A stretch of DNA of 64,000 bases from Acuticoccus yangtzensis (GTDB taxonomy: Bacteria > Pseudomonadota > Alphaproteobacteria > Rhizobiales > Amorphaceae). Below, in pieces: positions 36,026 through 44,460 of the stretch. The notes beneath the pieces were generated by a model. The model worked only from the letters and a program-made list of their open reading frames with translations, made no database searches and was not told where the DNA came from. The stretch is from contig NZ_MJUX01000001.1 in the NCBI RefSeq assembly GCF_001927245.1, positions 806,001 to 870,000 of the forward strand, written 5' to 3'. Position numbers and translations under genes: made by a program. Within the stretch, counting starts at the first letter, position 1. Each line of letters starts with the position of its first letter.

Positions 36026-36757
36026 TCATCGCCGCGCCCGCTGCAAGGCGTCGTCGAGGGCGCTCACCTTGGCGTTGCCCAGGCTGAGGCGCGCGAGGCC
36101 GGCCAGCGCCCTCTCACCGATCAGCGCCTCGGCCTCCTTGCGCACGATGAGCGTCGCCTCGTCGCGCCCGCCGAGCAGGCCGCGCGGCTCCAACAGTGCG
36201 CGGATCTTGTAGCGGTGGTTCAGCCACTGCGGATGCCACAGCGGCACCACCACCCAGCGCCGCTCGGCCACCGCCTTCTCGAACCGGCCGAAACACTCCG
36301 CCTCCGTGCCGGTCTCGAAATGGTAGCCCGCAACGTCGAGCGCGTAGGCGGCGACGATGGCCTTGGAGAAGCGGCTGATGCCGGCGCCAGGATTGATCCC
36401 CTGGATCAGCCGGTCCATCCGCCGCAGCGCCATCGGGCCGAGCAGGTCCGCCACGCTTGTGATCGCGTCGGGCACATAATGCGGCACACCCCAGAAGCAG
36501 AACGGCTCGTAGAGGATGCCGAGCTTGCGCACCTCGGCCTCGAACGGGGCAAGGTAGGCCCCGTGGCTGGACGGCAGCCAGGCGGACACCAGAACGTCGA
36601 CCTCGCCGCGTCCCAGCCGGGCAAACATCTCCTCGTGCGGCGCTGCGGAGCGCTCGACCGCAAGGCCCTCCCCCGCCAGAACGGCCTCGACCTCACGGGC
36701 CGAGGCGTCGTGGAAGCTGAGGTCGATGTGGCCGACGCGGATCGGCCGCCCGCTCAT
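36026..36757 (-). CDS. OpuAC-like (glycine-betaine-binding fold) protein without signal peptide
   Basis: About 243 residues. The start ATG at 36757 overlaps the AhpD-like stop by 4 bp. The sequence matches OpuAC/ProX-type binding proteins: VGHIDLSFHDASAREVEAVL, VDVLVSAWLPSSHGAYL, GVPHYVPDAITSVADLLG, GINPGAGISRFSKA, VVPLWHPQWLNHRYKI. It begins directly with the first beta-strand and has no secretory signal, and there is no ATPase or permease near. It therefore looks like a cytoplasmic use of the fold, perhaps as a ligand sensor or carrier. Confidence 0.85.
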   Translation of the reverse strand: MSGRPIRVGHIDLSFHDASAREVEAVLAGEGLAVERSAAPHEEMFARLGRGEVDVLVSAWLPSSHGAYLAPFEAEVRKLGILYEPFCFWGVPHYVPDAITSVADLLGPMALRRMDRLIQGINPGAGISRFSKAIVAAYALDVAGYHFETGTEAECFGRFEKAVAERRWVVVPLWHPQWLNHRYKIRALLEPRGLLGGRDEATLIVRKEAEALIGERALAGLARLSLGNAKVSALDDALQRARR

Positions 36758-37104
36758 GCCTCGGCCGCCTCGTAGGTGGCGACCGCGTCCATCACCCGCG
36801 TCGAGTAGACGAGGGAGGCCCCGGCGCCGAGCGCGATCGCCACGCCGAGGGCCTCGGCGATCTCGTCCTCGCTGGCGCCCAGCTTCAACGCCTGCTCGGT
36901 GTGGATGGTGATGCACCCGTCACACCGCTGCGCCACCGCCACCGCGAGGGCGATCAATTCGCGCGTCTTGGCGCCGAGCACGTCCTTCTTCGCCCCGGCG
37001 GAGGACAGGCCGACATAGCTGCGGACGGTGTCCGGGCTGAGCCGTCCAAACGCACCGACTCCCGTTTTCAGGGCGGCGCGGTACGCATTCCAGTCAAGCA
37101 TCAT
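36754..37104 (-). CDS. AhpD-like / carboxymuconolactone decarboxylase family protein
   Basis: A 116-residue helical protein of the CMD/AhpD family. The redox motif CDGCITIH (CxxCxxxH) is intact within QRCDGCITIHTEQALKLGAS, arguing for disulfide reductase or peroxide-related chemistry rather than lactone decarboxylation. ATG 37104 has AGGAG 9 nt upstream. It is first of a leftward operon and is translationally coupled to the OpuAC-like gene. Confidence 0.92.
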   Translation of the reverse strand: MMLDWNAYRAALKTGVGAFGRLSPDTVRSYVGLSSAGAKKDVLGAKTRELIALAVAVAQRCDGCITIHTEQALKLGASEDEIAEALGVAIALGAGASLVYSTRVMDAVATYEAAEA

Positions 37105-37245
37105 GGCAAAATCTCCTGATGAGCAGGAGATAATCGTCAGACTACCCGCTGAATATGTATCCGAAGATATAGTATACGTACCGACACTGCATGATTATTT
37201 CATCAACCCACCCTCGAATCGTCTTGGGACAGAAGGTTGGAACCC
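37105..37245. promoter_or_regulatory. AT-rich divergent promoter region
   Basis: This is one of the most AT-rich stretches in the window and separates the leftward AhpD operon from the rightward SDR gene. TATAGT (37168-37173, plus strand) and TATACT (complement of 37171-37176) are both near-consensus -10 boxes and overlap around GTATACGTA. No regulator gene is adjacent. Confidence 0.5.
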
Positions 37246-38043
37246 ATGCAACAGGGAACAGCGGTGGTCACCGGCGCCTCGTCCGGCATCGGCAGGGCCT
37301 ATGCGCAGGAGCTCGCCCGCAGGGGCCACGATCTCGTCGTCGCCGCGCGCGACGAGGCGCGGCTCTCCGCGCTGGCGGCGCAACTGAGCGCCGATCATGG
37401 CGTCACCGTCGATGTCGTCCGCGCCGATCTCGCCGACAGCGCGGACGTGGCCCGGCTGGCGGAGCAAATCACCTCCGACCCGCGGATCAGCGCCCTCGTC
37501 AACTGCGCCGGGCTGTGGATCGCCGGGCGCACCCTCGGCAGCGACAGCCCCGACCACGGGCCGATGCTGGCGGTCAACGTCGTCGCCCTCCAGGAATTGA
37601 CGCTGGCCGCGGCGACCGCCTTCATCGCCCGCGGCGGCGGCGGCATCATCAACATCTCCTCCGCCGTGGTGATGGCGCCGGAGCGGTTTCACGCGCTCTA
37701 CGTCGCCGGCAAGGCCTACGTCCTGGCGCTGACCGAGGCGCTGCAAAGCGAGGTCGCCGGAACAGGGGTGCGGCTGCAAGCGGTGCTTCCCGGCTTCACC
37801 AAAACGGAGATCTTCGACCGCGCAGGGGGTGATGTCTCCGCCATCCCCGATGCGATGAAGATGGCCCCCGACCTCCTCGTCGAAGCCGCCCTCGCCGGGT
37901 TCGACGCGGGCGAGACGGTGACCATCCCCTCCCTGCCCGACGTTGCCGATTGGGAGGCCTTCCTCGCCGCACGGGCCGCGCTGGGGCCGAACCTGTCGCA
38001 TGATCGCCCGGCCCCGCGCTACCGGCTGTCCGCGGCGGTGTAA
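37246..38043 (+). CDS. Short-chain dehydrogenase/reductase
   Basis: A 265-residue classical SDR. Cofactor motif VTGASSGIGRAYA at residues 8-20, NNAG-equivalent NCAGLW, catalytic SSAVV serine and YVAGK (YxxxK) are present, and PGFTKTEIFDR follows. The presence of ARDEARL after strand 2 favours NADP. ATG 37246 follows GAAGGTTGGAACCC. Its last 25 nt overlap the 3' end of the MATE gene on the other strand. Confidence 0.93.
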   Translation: MQQGTAVVTGASSGIGRAYAQELARRGHDLVVAARDEARLSALAAQLSADHGVTVDVVRADLADSADVARLAEQITSDPRISALVNCAGLWIAGRTLGSDSPDHGPMLAVNVVALQELTLAAATAFIARGGGGIINISSAVVMAPERFHALYVAGKAYVLALTEALQSEVAGTGVRLQAVLPGFTKTEIFDRAGGDVSAIPDAMKMAPDLLVEAALAGFDAGETVTIPSLPDVADWEAFLAARAALGPNLSHDRPAPRYRLSAAV

Positions 38044-39404
38044 CCGACCGACAGGACGAGCCCGGCGAGGCCGAACGCGGCAAACACGGCCATGCCGACG
38101 CCGATGGCGAGGAAGGTCCCGCCGAGATGGCCCGCCAGCGCGCCGCCCCCGGCCGCCACAGCGGTCCGCGCGAAGGCCCCGGCGACAGGGAGCAGCATCC
38201 GCCCCGTCGCCTGGGCCGCGCAGTAGCAGACGAAGGCCGCGCCGAAGAAGCCGTAGAAGGGGCCGGTGGTGGTCAGATAGAGCGTTCCGACCGCCACGGC
38301 CTCGGGATCGGCGGTGAAGAGGCCGATCCAGGCGCCCGGCATCAGCGCCGCGGCGAGGCCGACCGCCTCGGCCGCGGCGAACCCCGCCGCCGTCGCCACC
38401 CACGCCGCCGCTTTGGCCCGCGCGACACGGCCCGCGCCCAGATTGGTGCCGACGATGACCCCGGCCGGGATCCCGATGCCGGCCGACAGCGGCACCAGCA
38501 GGATTTCGAGCCGCGCCCCCGCCCCGTAGCCCGCCAGCGCTTCGAGGCCGGACGCGCCGGCAAACGTCGTCATGACGGCGACGGTGAGATTGGTGGACCC
38601 GGCGACCAGCGCGGACAACAGCCCCACCCGCAAGATCACGCCGGTGAGACGAAGCGACAACCGCGGCGGCCACGGCGGGCGGATTGCACCCGTCCGGCCC
38701 CAGATCACGCACGCGAAGACGATCGACCCGCCGAGATAATAGACGAGGAGCGCCGTGGCGCCTCCGGCGATGCCGAGGCCGGGCCACGGCCCCGCGCCGA
38801 AGATCAGCAGCGGCGACAGCGGCACCATCATGACCGCGCCGCCGCACACCACCGCCGCCGCGAGCCTGATGCGCCCCGCGCCGCGCACAAGCGCCAGAAG
38901 CGCGTTGAAGGTCCATATCAGCGGCGCCCCGGCGAAGAGCACCGCGGCGTACCGGATCGCGAGCGCAAGCCCCTCGCCCTCGCCCCCCATGGCGGCGAAA
39001 ACGGCACCGCCGCAGGTCAGCATCACCGCCGCCGTGACACCGCCGAAGCCGATCGCGACGAGCAGCGCGCACCAGGCGATGAGCCCGGCATCATCATAAC
39101 GTCCGCGCCCGATGGCCCGGGCGAGGGCCACGGCGATGCCCCCGCCGATCGCCCCTTGAGACACCGCGACGGTGAGCGCCAGAAACGGAAAGACCAGCGC
39201 GGCGCCCGCCAGCGCGTCGAGGCCGAGCCGGGCGATGAAGGCGATCTCGAGAAGGCCCACCGCGGCCTGGGCGAGCTGAAGCGCCGCGTTCGTGGCCCCG
39301 AGGCCGAGGACCAGCGGCACCACCGGCGCCTCCAGCAGCGCGCGCGTGCGCGGGTCCGCCGGTGGCGGCGGTGCGGACGGCGCGTTCACGCCGACGCCAG
39401 CCAC
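38019..39404 (-). CDS. MATE family multidrug/metabolite exporter
   Basis: About 461 residues with 12 predicted membrane helices in two repeats. LLEAPVVPLVLGLGATNAAL near the start, VSQGAIGGGIAVALARAIGRG and the second-half equivalent ILRVGLLSALVAGSTNL and GIPAGVIVGTNLGAGRVARA are typical MATE elements. There is no ATG near the first helix: GTG at 39404 (or 39389) is assumed, while the frame is open to 39623, so the start is uncertain. Probably expels cationic organic compounds with Na+ or H+. Confidence 0.85.
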   Translation of the reverse strand: MAGVGVNAPSAPPPPADPRTRALLEAPVVPLVLGLGATNAALQLAQAAVGLLEIAFIARLGLDALAGAALVFPFLALTVAVSQGAIGGGIAVALARAIGRGRYDDAGLIAWCALLVAIGFGGVTAAVMLTCGGAVFAAMGGEGEGLALAIRYAAVLFAGAPLIWTFNALLALVRGAGRIRLAAAVVCGGAVMMVPLSPLLIFGAGPWPGLGIAGGATALLVYYLGGSIVFACVIWGRTGAIRPPWPPRLSLRLTGVILRVGLLSALVAGSTNLTVAVMTTFAGASGLEALAGYGAGARLEILLVPLSAGIGIPAGVIVGTNLGAGRVARAKAAAWVATAAGFAAAEAVGLAAALMPGAWIGLFTADPEAVAVGTLYLTTTGPFYGFFGAAFVCYCAAQATGRMLLPVAGAFARTAVAAGGGALAGHLGGTFLAIGVGMAVFAAFGLAGLVLSVGYTAADSR

Positions 39405-39748
39405 GGTGGCGGGGCCACGTCCCCGCGCGGCCTTATCCTTGGTCTCGACAGCCGCATCGCACCGTGTCTCCACGGCCCGAAGCGGCCGCGCGGCCCATTG
39501 AGGCACAGTCCAGCTGCCCCTCGGCAAACCTCTCGCCGATCCGTCCTCAATCGTCGGCAAAACGACCGCACGCACGGCATGCGGTCCATCCCGCGTGCAC
39601 TTCCCCGGACACGCGCCGGGCACCGCGCGGCTCGCCCGCGGCGGCTGCTGGCCCGCGGCGGCGTTCGGCGCTTGGGTGGGACGGGCTTACGGCGGTGGCG
39701 GGGCCGCGCGACGTGGCCGGAAGGGTGAGCCGCCCCCGGCCCGGCGGG
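39405..39748. other. 344-nt gap, no gene seen
   Basis: It holds the presumed promoter of the MATE gene and the tail of the receiver-only regulator. The MATE frame remains open through much of it, so part could be coding if an upstream start is used. I see no RNA gene or repeat. Confidence 0.35.
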
Positions 39749-40153
39749 TCAGCCCTCCCCGGCTCCCCCGCGGAGCACCTTGTCGATGCAGCCGATGATC
39801 TCGTCCTCCTGCACCGGCTTTTCCAGAACGCACACCGCGCCGCTGCGCATGGCGCGGCGCCGGACCGTGTCGTCGCCGAAGGACGTCACGAAAATGATCG
39901 GCGGCGCGGTCTTGTGCTCGACCAGATGCGTCTGCAGGTCGAGCCCAGTCATGCCGGGCATCTGCACGTCCAAGATCATGCACGCCACCTGCGACCGTTC
40001 GGGCGAGGCCAGATAGTCGTGCGCGGACCCGAACATCAACGCGCGATAACCCAGCGACCCGATCAGATCTTCCAGCGCCTCGCGCATGGAAACATCATCA
40101 TCGACAATGGCAACGAGGGGAGAGACTGACACCAGTTCAAAGCTTTCGATCAT
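39749..40153 (-). CDS. Receiver-only response regulator (FixJ-like receiver)
   Basis: A 134-residue single receiver domain. Acidic pocket VAIVDDDVSM near residues 14-23, phospho-acceptor Asp in MILDVQMPGMTGLDL, Thr/Ser in FVTSFGD and Lys in VLEKPV are all present. There is no output domain, so it probably acts in a phosphorelay or by sequestration. ATG 40153 is used; the ribosome-binding site is poor. It is 213 nt downstream of the FixJ-like gene on the same strand. Confidence 0.92.
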   Translation of the reverse strand: MIESFELVSVSPLVAIVDDDVSMREALEDLIGSLGYRALMFGSAHDYLASPERSQVACMILDVQMPGMTGLDLQTHLVEHKTAPPIIFVTSFGDDTVRRRAMRSGAVCVLEKPVQEDEIIGCIDKVLRGGAGEG

Positions 40154-40237
40154 GACGACGGCGGATCCGGGCACCGCACCTGCGCCGCTCCCGCCCGTTC
40201 GATGTTGGTAACGCCGCGCCGCACACCGGCACGTCCG

Positions 40238-40254
40238 CCGCTCCCGAAGAGCGG
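40238..40254 (-). terminator. Small hairpin downstream of the FixJ-like gene
   Basis: CCGCTC and GAGCGG form a 6-bp stem with a 5-nt loop (TTCGG on the minus strand), in the spacer before the receiver-only gene. It could attenuate transcription between the two regulators. Short and without T-run, so tentative. Confidence 0.25.
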
Positions 40255-40366
40255 ACCGGCCCCAAACCGCACCGCGCCCGGACCATGCGCGAAGGCGATC
40301 AGTTCGGCCTGCCGGCGGGCGTGCCGGTGGCCGGGGCCTGGGGCCGCGCCGGCAGAGGCCGGCCCG

Positions 40367-40990
40367 CTAGGCCGCCCCGTCGCGCATCTTGACGACCTCG
40401 ACCTTGCGCACGAGCTCGGCGACGGACGCCGCACCCATCTTCTGCATCACGTTGCGGCGGTGGATCTTCACCGTGATCTCCGCAATCCCGAGCTCGTAAG
40501 CGATCTGCTTGTTCATCAGCCCGCGCCACACGCACTCCATCACCTCCCGCTCGCGGGGCGTGAGCGAGCCCGCCTGGCGCAGCACTTCGTCCGTCGCATG
40601 ATGGCTCTGGCGTGCCTCGGCATCCTTGCGCAGCGCCTCGTTGATCGCGTCGATGAACTCCTGATTGCGGAAGGGCTTCGTCAGGAAGTCCACCGCGCCG
40701 CCCTTCATCGCACGCACCCCCATCGGAATGTCGCCGAAGCCGGTGATGAAGACGATCGGCACGCCGCTGCCCATCCGGTGCAGCCTGTCCTGAAGCTCCA
40801 GCCCGCTGAGCCCCGGCAGGCGCACGTCGAGAACGAGGCAGTTGACGCCCTCCAGTCCCGTCTCGAACAGCGCGTCGACGCTGGCGTGCGCCCGCGCCTC
40901 CATGCCGACCGAGCGCACCAGATCGCCGATCGCCTCGCGCATCCCCGGATCGTCGTCGACGACGACGACCAACGGCGTTCCCCCGCTCAT
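40367..40990 (-). CDS. FixJ/NarL-type response regulator with LuxR HTH
   Basis: A 207-residue regulator: receiver (residues 1-120) with VVVVDDDPGM, LVLDVRLPGLSGLEL, FITGFGD and FLTKPF; output domain LTPREREVMECVWRGLMNKQ with IAYELGIAEITVKIHRRNVM. This is the FixJ/TodT/StyR family layout. ATG 40990 follows GGAGGGCGAGGG. It starts 31 nt after the kinase stop, so the two make a cognate pair. Confidence 0.95.
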   Translation of the reverse strand: MSGGTPLVVVVDDDPGMREAIGDLVRSVGMEARAHASVDALFETGLEGVNCLVLDVRLPGLSGLELQDRLHRMGSGVPIVFITGFGDIPMGVRAMKGGAVDFLTKPFRNQEFIDAINEALRKDAEARQSHHATDEVLRQAGSLTPREREVMECVWRGLMNKQIAYELGIAEITVKIHRRNVMQKMGAASVAELVRKVEVVKMRDGAA

Positions 40991-41021
40991 CCCTCGCCCT
41001 CCGGTTCGGCGCCCGCGGCCC

Positions 41022-43076
41022 TCACCGCTCGTCCCCGTTCAAGAGCGGCAGCGTGAAGGCGAAGGTCGCCCCCTTCGCCTCGTTGTTGCGCACGTCGAGC
41101 GTGCCGCCGAACGACTCGATCGTCGCGCGGCAAATCTGAAGCCCCATGCCCATGCCCCCCGGCTTGGTGGTGTAGAATGCCTCGAAAAGGCGGTCGATGT
41201 GCGCCGGGTCGATCCCGGAACCCCGATCGGTGATCGCAACGGCGACCTCCGCCTCCGCGCGCGAGACGTCGACGATCACCTCCCGCTCGGCGGGCGGCGT
41301 GTCACGCATCGCCTGCACCGCATTCATGACGAGGTTGATGATCACCTGCTGCAGCTCGATCCGGTCCGCCTCCACCGGCGCGAGGTCCTCCGCGACTCGA
41401 AGCTCCGCGCGCGTCCGGTTCAGCCGCAGCTCCCGCTCGATCAGCGCGATCGCCGACGCCGCCACCTCGCCCGCGTCGAGCGGCTCGACGCTGCGCCGCC
41501 CCTTCACGAGCTGCTCGCGCGTGCGGCGCAGAATGCCGCTCGCCCGTTCCGCGTTGCCCGCCACCCGCGCCAGCGCGCGCTTGGCCGAGGCAAGGTCCGG
41601 CGGGTCGCGCTCCAGCCAGCGCGCCGCCGTCTGCGCGTCCATCATCACCGCGCCGATGGGCTGGTTCAACTCGTGCGCGATGGACGCGGACAACGCCCCC
41701 AAGGTCGCCGCCCGGTTCGCCCGCCCCAGCTCCTCCTGCGCCGCCAGGAGAAGCTCCTGCGCACGGTCCCTCTCTGTCACGTCGATCATGCCGACGAGAA
41801 CATGGCAGCGCCCGTCCGGCGCCTCGATCGGCGAGACGCCGAACAGCACCTTCACGACGCGCCCGTCCAGAACCACGATCTCCGCCTCGGCCTCGATCGT
41901 CTCGCGCCGCTCCACCAGCGCGTAATAGCGGTCGATGTCCTCCGCGGTGCGGCTGCGGATGAGCGGGCCCCGCCGCGCCAGCAGCGCCTCACGGTCCGTC
42001 GCCCCGAACAGGTCGACCGCGGCGCGGTTGGCATCCAGCACCCGCAACGCGTTCAGGCAGCGCTCGAACGCCTCCGGGTGCGCCGCCAAGTCCGCCGCAC
42101 CATCGCCGTTCCCCCTGAGGCGTGCCGCGTCCAGCTCCTGCGCGACCGCGGTCAGGTCGAGCTCCAGCATCGCCACATGCGTCTGCTCGAACGCGGAGCG
42201 ATAGCGCCGCTCGCTGCGGGCGAGCTCGGCCGTGCGCTCGGCCACGCGCGCCTCCAGCGTCTGATTGGTCGCGCGAACGGTGAGCTGGGCGCGCATCTCG
42301 TCGTCGATGTCGGTCGCGACGCCCGCCCACTTCTCGATCTCCCCGCTGCCCGCAGCCCGGACAGGCGAGGCGCTGATCTGCAGCCAGCGGTGACTCCCGT
42401 CCGCCATCCGCAGGCGGCGATAGAACTCGAACGGCACGCCGTCGCGGATGAACTCGGTCCACTCCTGCAGCGCGGTGGGCTGCTCGTCGGGATGGAACCA
42501 GCCGAGAAAGGCGAGACCGTCGCCGGCCAGCCCGTCGGCGATCGTCGCCCCCGTCATCTCCGTCCAGCGGCGGCTGAGATAGACGATGCGGCCGTCCGGC
42601 AGCGCCTGCCACAGGATCTGCGGCACGGTGTCCGCCATGATCCTGAGATTGGCCTCGCTCTCGCCGAGCGCCGTTCGGGCCTGATGCAGGCTGAGCCGGC
42701 TGAAGAGAAGCGCCGCCGTCAAGGCGATGGCGACGAGCGCGACCAGGACGCGCCCGATGTTGCTCGCGTCCATCGCCCCCCAATGCGTGGCGACGAACGA
42801 CATCACCGTGAGCGCGCCGCAGACGAGCGCGGCGGCGACCAGGACCCGCTGGTCCCGTCCCGGCGCGACGAGGACGAGCACCACGGCGTAAAGCACCGCG
42901 ATGGCGCTTTCGTACCCGCTGAAGGTGTCGAACGCGAACACGATGAGGGCGACCGACACCGCGGCGAGCGTGAGCGCCACACGCCGCCGCCTTCCCTGTG
43001 CACCCGCCGGAGTCGGGGCCCGCGCGGCCGGGCCGTCCGGCGCCGTGGCCGGCAGAGGGTCCGCCCGCATCAACAT
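41022..43076 (-). CDS. Membrane-anchored PAS sensor histidine kinase (FixL/TodS-like)
   Basis: A 684-residue kinase (682 if the ATG at 43070 is used). An N-terminal block of about four helices (residues 33-130) is followed by a PAS domain (about 145-265, ILWQALPDGRIVYLSRRWTE), a coiled linker, a second PAS-like region (about 275-440), then DHp with SASIAHELNQPIGAVMMDAQ and the ATPase domain with NLVMNAVQAM, DRGSGIDPAH and GMGMGLQICRATI. The IAHELNQP H-box is the FixL/DctB group. I see no haem-binding PAS histidine pattern, so oxygen sensing is not supported. It pairs with the FixJ-like gene downstream. Confidence 0.93.
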   Translation of the reverse strand: MLMRADPLPATAPDGPAARAPTPAGAQGRRRRVALTLAAVSVALIVFAFDTFSGYESAIAVLYAVVLVLVAPGRDQRVLVAAALVCGALTVMSFVATHWGAMDASNIGRVLVALVAIALTAALLFSRLSLHQARTALGESEANLRIMADTVPQILWQALPDGRIVYLSRRWTEMTGATIADGLAGDGLAFLGWFHPDEQPTALQEWTEFIRDGVPFEFYRRLRMADGSHRWLQISASPVRAAGSGEIEKWAGVATDIDDEMRAQLTVRATNQTLEARVAERTAELARSERRYRSAFEQTHVAMLELDLTAVAQELDAARLRGNGDGAADLAAHPEAFERCLNALRVLDANRAAVDLFGATDREALLARRGPLIRSRTAEDIDRYYALVERRETIEAEAEIVVLDGRVVKVLFGVSPIEAPDGRCHVLVGMIDVTERDRAQELLLAAQEELGRANRAATLGALSASIAHELNQPIGAVMMDAQTAARWLERDPPDLASAKRALARVAGNAERASGILRRTREQLVKGRRSVEPLDAGEVAASAIALIERELRLNRTRAELRVAEDLAPVEADRIELQQVIINLVMNAVQAMRDTPPAEREVIVDVSRAEAEVAVAITDRGSGIDPAHIDRLFEAFYTTKPGGMGMGLQICRATIESFGGTLDVRNNEAKGATFAFTLPLLNGDER

Positions 43077-43337
43077 GAGAACGCGGCGGGCGGCATGGCC
43101 CCCGCCGGCGCGCGGCCGGTGGAGCGGCGCGCCTCAGGCTGTGAGCGTCCCATTCTTGCGACCATCCGTCACCTGCCCGGCCCTGGCGCCGTCCCGGCGC
43201 TGCGAAGACTGAGAAAGCGCCATAATGACCAGATCCACCAAGCTATACATAGGTTCGACTTGCAGGGGTCCGCCGAACGGCGGGCGCTGTCACCGGCGAT
43301 GATCCCGTCGCGGTCACCGACCGCCGCCGTCACCCGA

Positions 43338-44360
43338 TCACGGCGTCGGCACATCCGTCCGCGCCAGGATCGCGTGGATCAGCCGCTGCGTCGCCAGCGC
43401 GTCGTCGCCCGAGGCGCGCGGCGGCCGGCCCGTCCGCACCGCCTCCAGAAAGTCGGCGATGACGCGGCGGTGAGGCTCGCTGGAAAAGGCCATCGGGTCC
43501 GCCCCGGTGCCGCCCGACCCGGCCGAGGCCACCGTCTCGGTCCGCCCGTCCAGCCAGCGCACCTCGAGATGATCCCCGGACAACGTGGCGCTTCCCTCGG
43601 TCCCCGCGATCTCGATGCGCTCGTCGGCACCCGGGTAGAACGCCGTCGTCGTCATCAAGGTGCCGGGCGCACCATCCTTCAGGCGCAGCAGCGCGGCGGC
43701 ATAGTCCTCGGTCTCCATCCGGTGGGCGGGCGTCGTCAGCGCGTCCGCGGCCACGACGTCGCACGCCCCGGTCAGCGCGCGGAAGAGGTCCACCACGTGG
43801 ATCGCCTGGGTGATGAGGACGCCGCCCCCGTCGCGTGCCAGGGTGCCGCGGCCGGGCTCGTCATAATAGCTCTGCGGTCGCCACCAGGGCACGCTGCAGG
43901 TGGCGAAGGTCAACCGGCCGAGTGCACCGTCCTCCATCAGCGCCGCCAGCCTCAGCGCCGCATCGCGGAACCGGTGCTGCAGCACCACGCCCAGCGTGAG
44001 CCGCGCATTGTGCGCCGCCGCCACCAGCGCCTCGGCGTTCGCCAAAGTGCGGTCCAGCGGCTTTTCCACCAACAGGTGCTTGCCCGCCTCCAGCGCCACG
44101 CGGCCGAGCGCCAGGTGCGTGTCCGGCGGCGTCAGCAACAGCACCGCCTCCACCGCCGGATCGGTCAGCGCGCGCGTCACGTCCCGCGTCACCGGCCAGG
44201 CCGCCGCCGCGGTTCCGGCCGCGCTCGCCGCGAAGGCGGCCGTGCGCGCCTCCGACCGGGCGGCCGCATGCACGATCTCGACCTCTCCCCCAAGGTTTAA
44301 CAAGGCACTAGCATGCGGTTTGACGGCCATTCCCAGACCGACCACGCTCAGACGAACCAT
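43338..44360 (-). CDS. Gfo/Idh/MocA family oxidoreductase
   Basis: A 340-residue NAD(P)-dependent dehydrogenase. Rossmann part begins LSVVGLGMAVKPHASALL; the VEKPLDRT motif (EKP) lies near residue 98, and the C-terminal substrate domain includes GGGVLITQAIHVVDLFRALT. Family members oxidise sugars, inositols or sugar acids. ATG 44360 has GAGG 5 nt upstream. It is divergent from a TRAP transporter across a 100-nt promoter region, suggesting that it oxidises the imported compound. Confidence 0.93.
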   Translation of the reverse strand: MVRLSVVGLGMAVKPHASALLNLGGEVEIVHAAARSEARTAAFAASAAGTAAAAWPVTRDVTRALTDPAVEAVLLLTPPDTHLALGRVALEAGKHLLVEKPLDRTLANAEALVAAAHNARLTLGVVLQHRFRDAALRLAALMEDGALGRLTFATCSVPWWRPQSYYDEPGRGTLARDGGGVLITQAIHVVDLFRALTGACDVVAADALTTPAHRMETEDYAAALLRLKDGAPGTLMTTTAFYPGADERIEIAGTEGSATLSGDHLEVRWLDGRTETVASAGSGGTGADPMAFSSEPHRRVIADFLEAVRTGRPPRASGDDALATQRLIHAILARTDVPTP

Positions 44361-44396
44361 AAATACCTCATTTCATTCTTGGCGAGGCTCGCGAAA

Positions 44397-44417
44397 TCTG
44401 GTGGTGTGTCAACCAGA
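44397..44417. promoter_or_regulatory. Inverted repeat in the Gfo/Idh/MocA-TRAP divergent promoter
   Basis: TCTGGT (44397-44402) and ACCAGA (44412-44417) form an inverted repeat with a 9-nt spacer; TTGACA lies inside it on the minus strand. It is a candidate operator shared by the two divergent units. No regulator gene is adjacent. Confidence 0.4.
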
Positions 44418-44460
44418 CCGGGCCGGAGAGCGCGGCACAAAGGGTAGGGAGCCACACCGT

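Noticed and set aside
36026-36757. Part of a glycine betaine ABC importer
   Set aside because: No OpuAA/ProV ATPase or OpuAB/ProW permease is present and the protein lacks a signal peptide.
36754-37104. True 4-carboxymuconolactone decarboxylase of the beta-ketoadipate pathway
   Set aside because: The CxxCxxxH redox motif and lack of pca genes favour an AhpD-like role.
41022-43076. Oxygen-sensing FixL
   Set aside because: The H-box group and FixJ partner suggest it, but the PAS regions do not show the haem-ligand context of FixL and no fix or nif gene is near.
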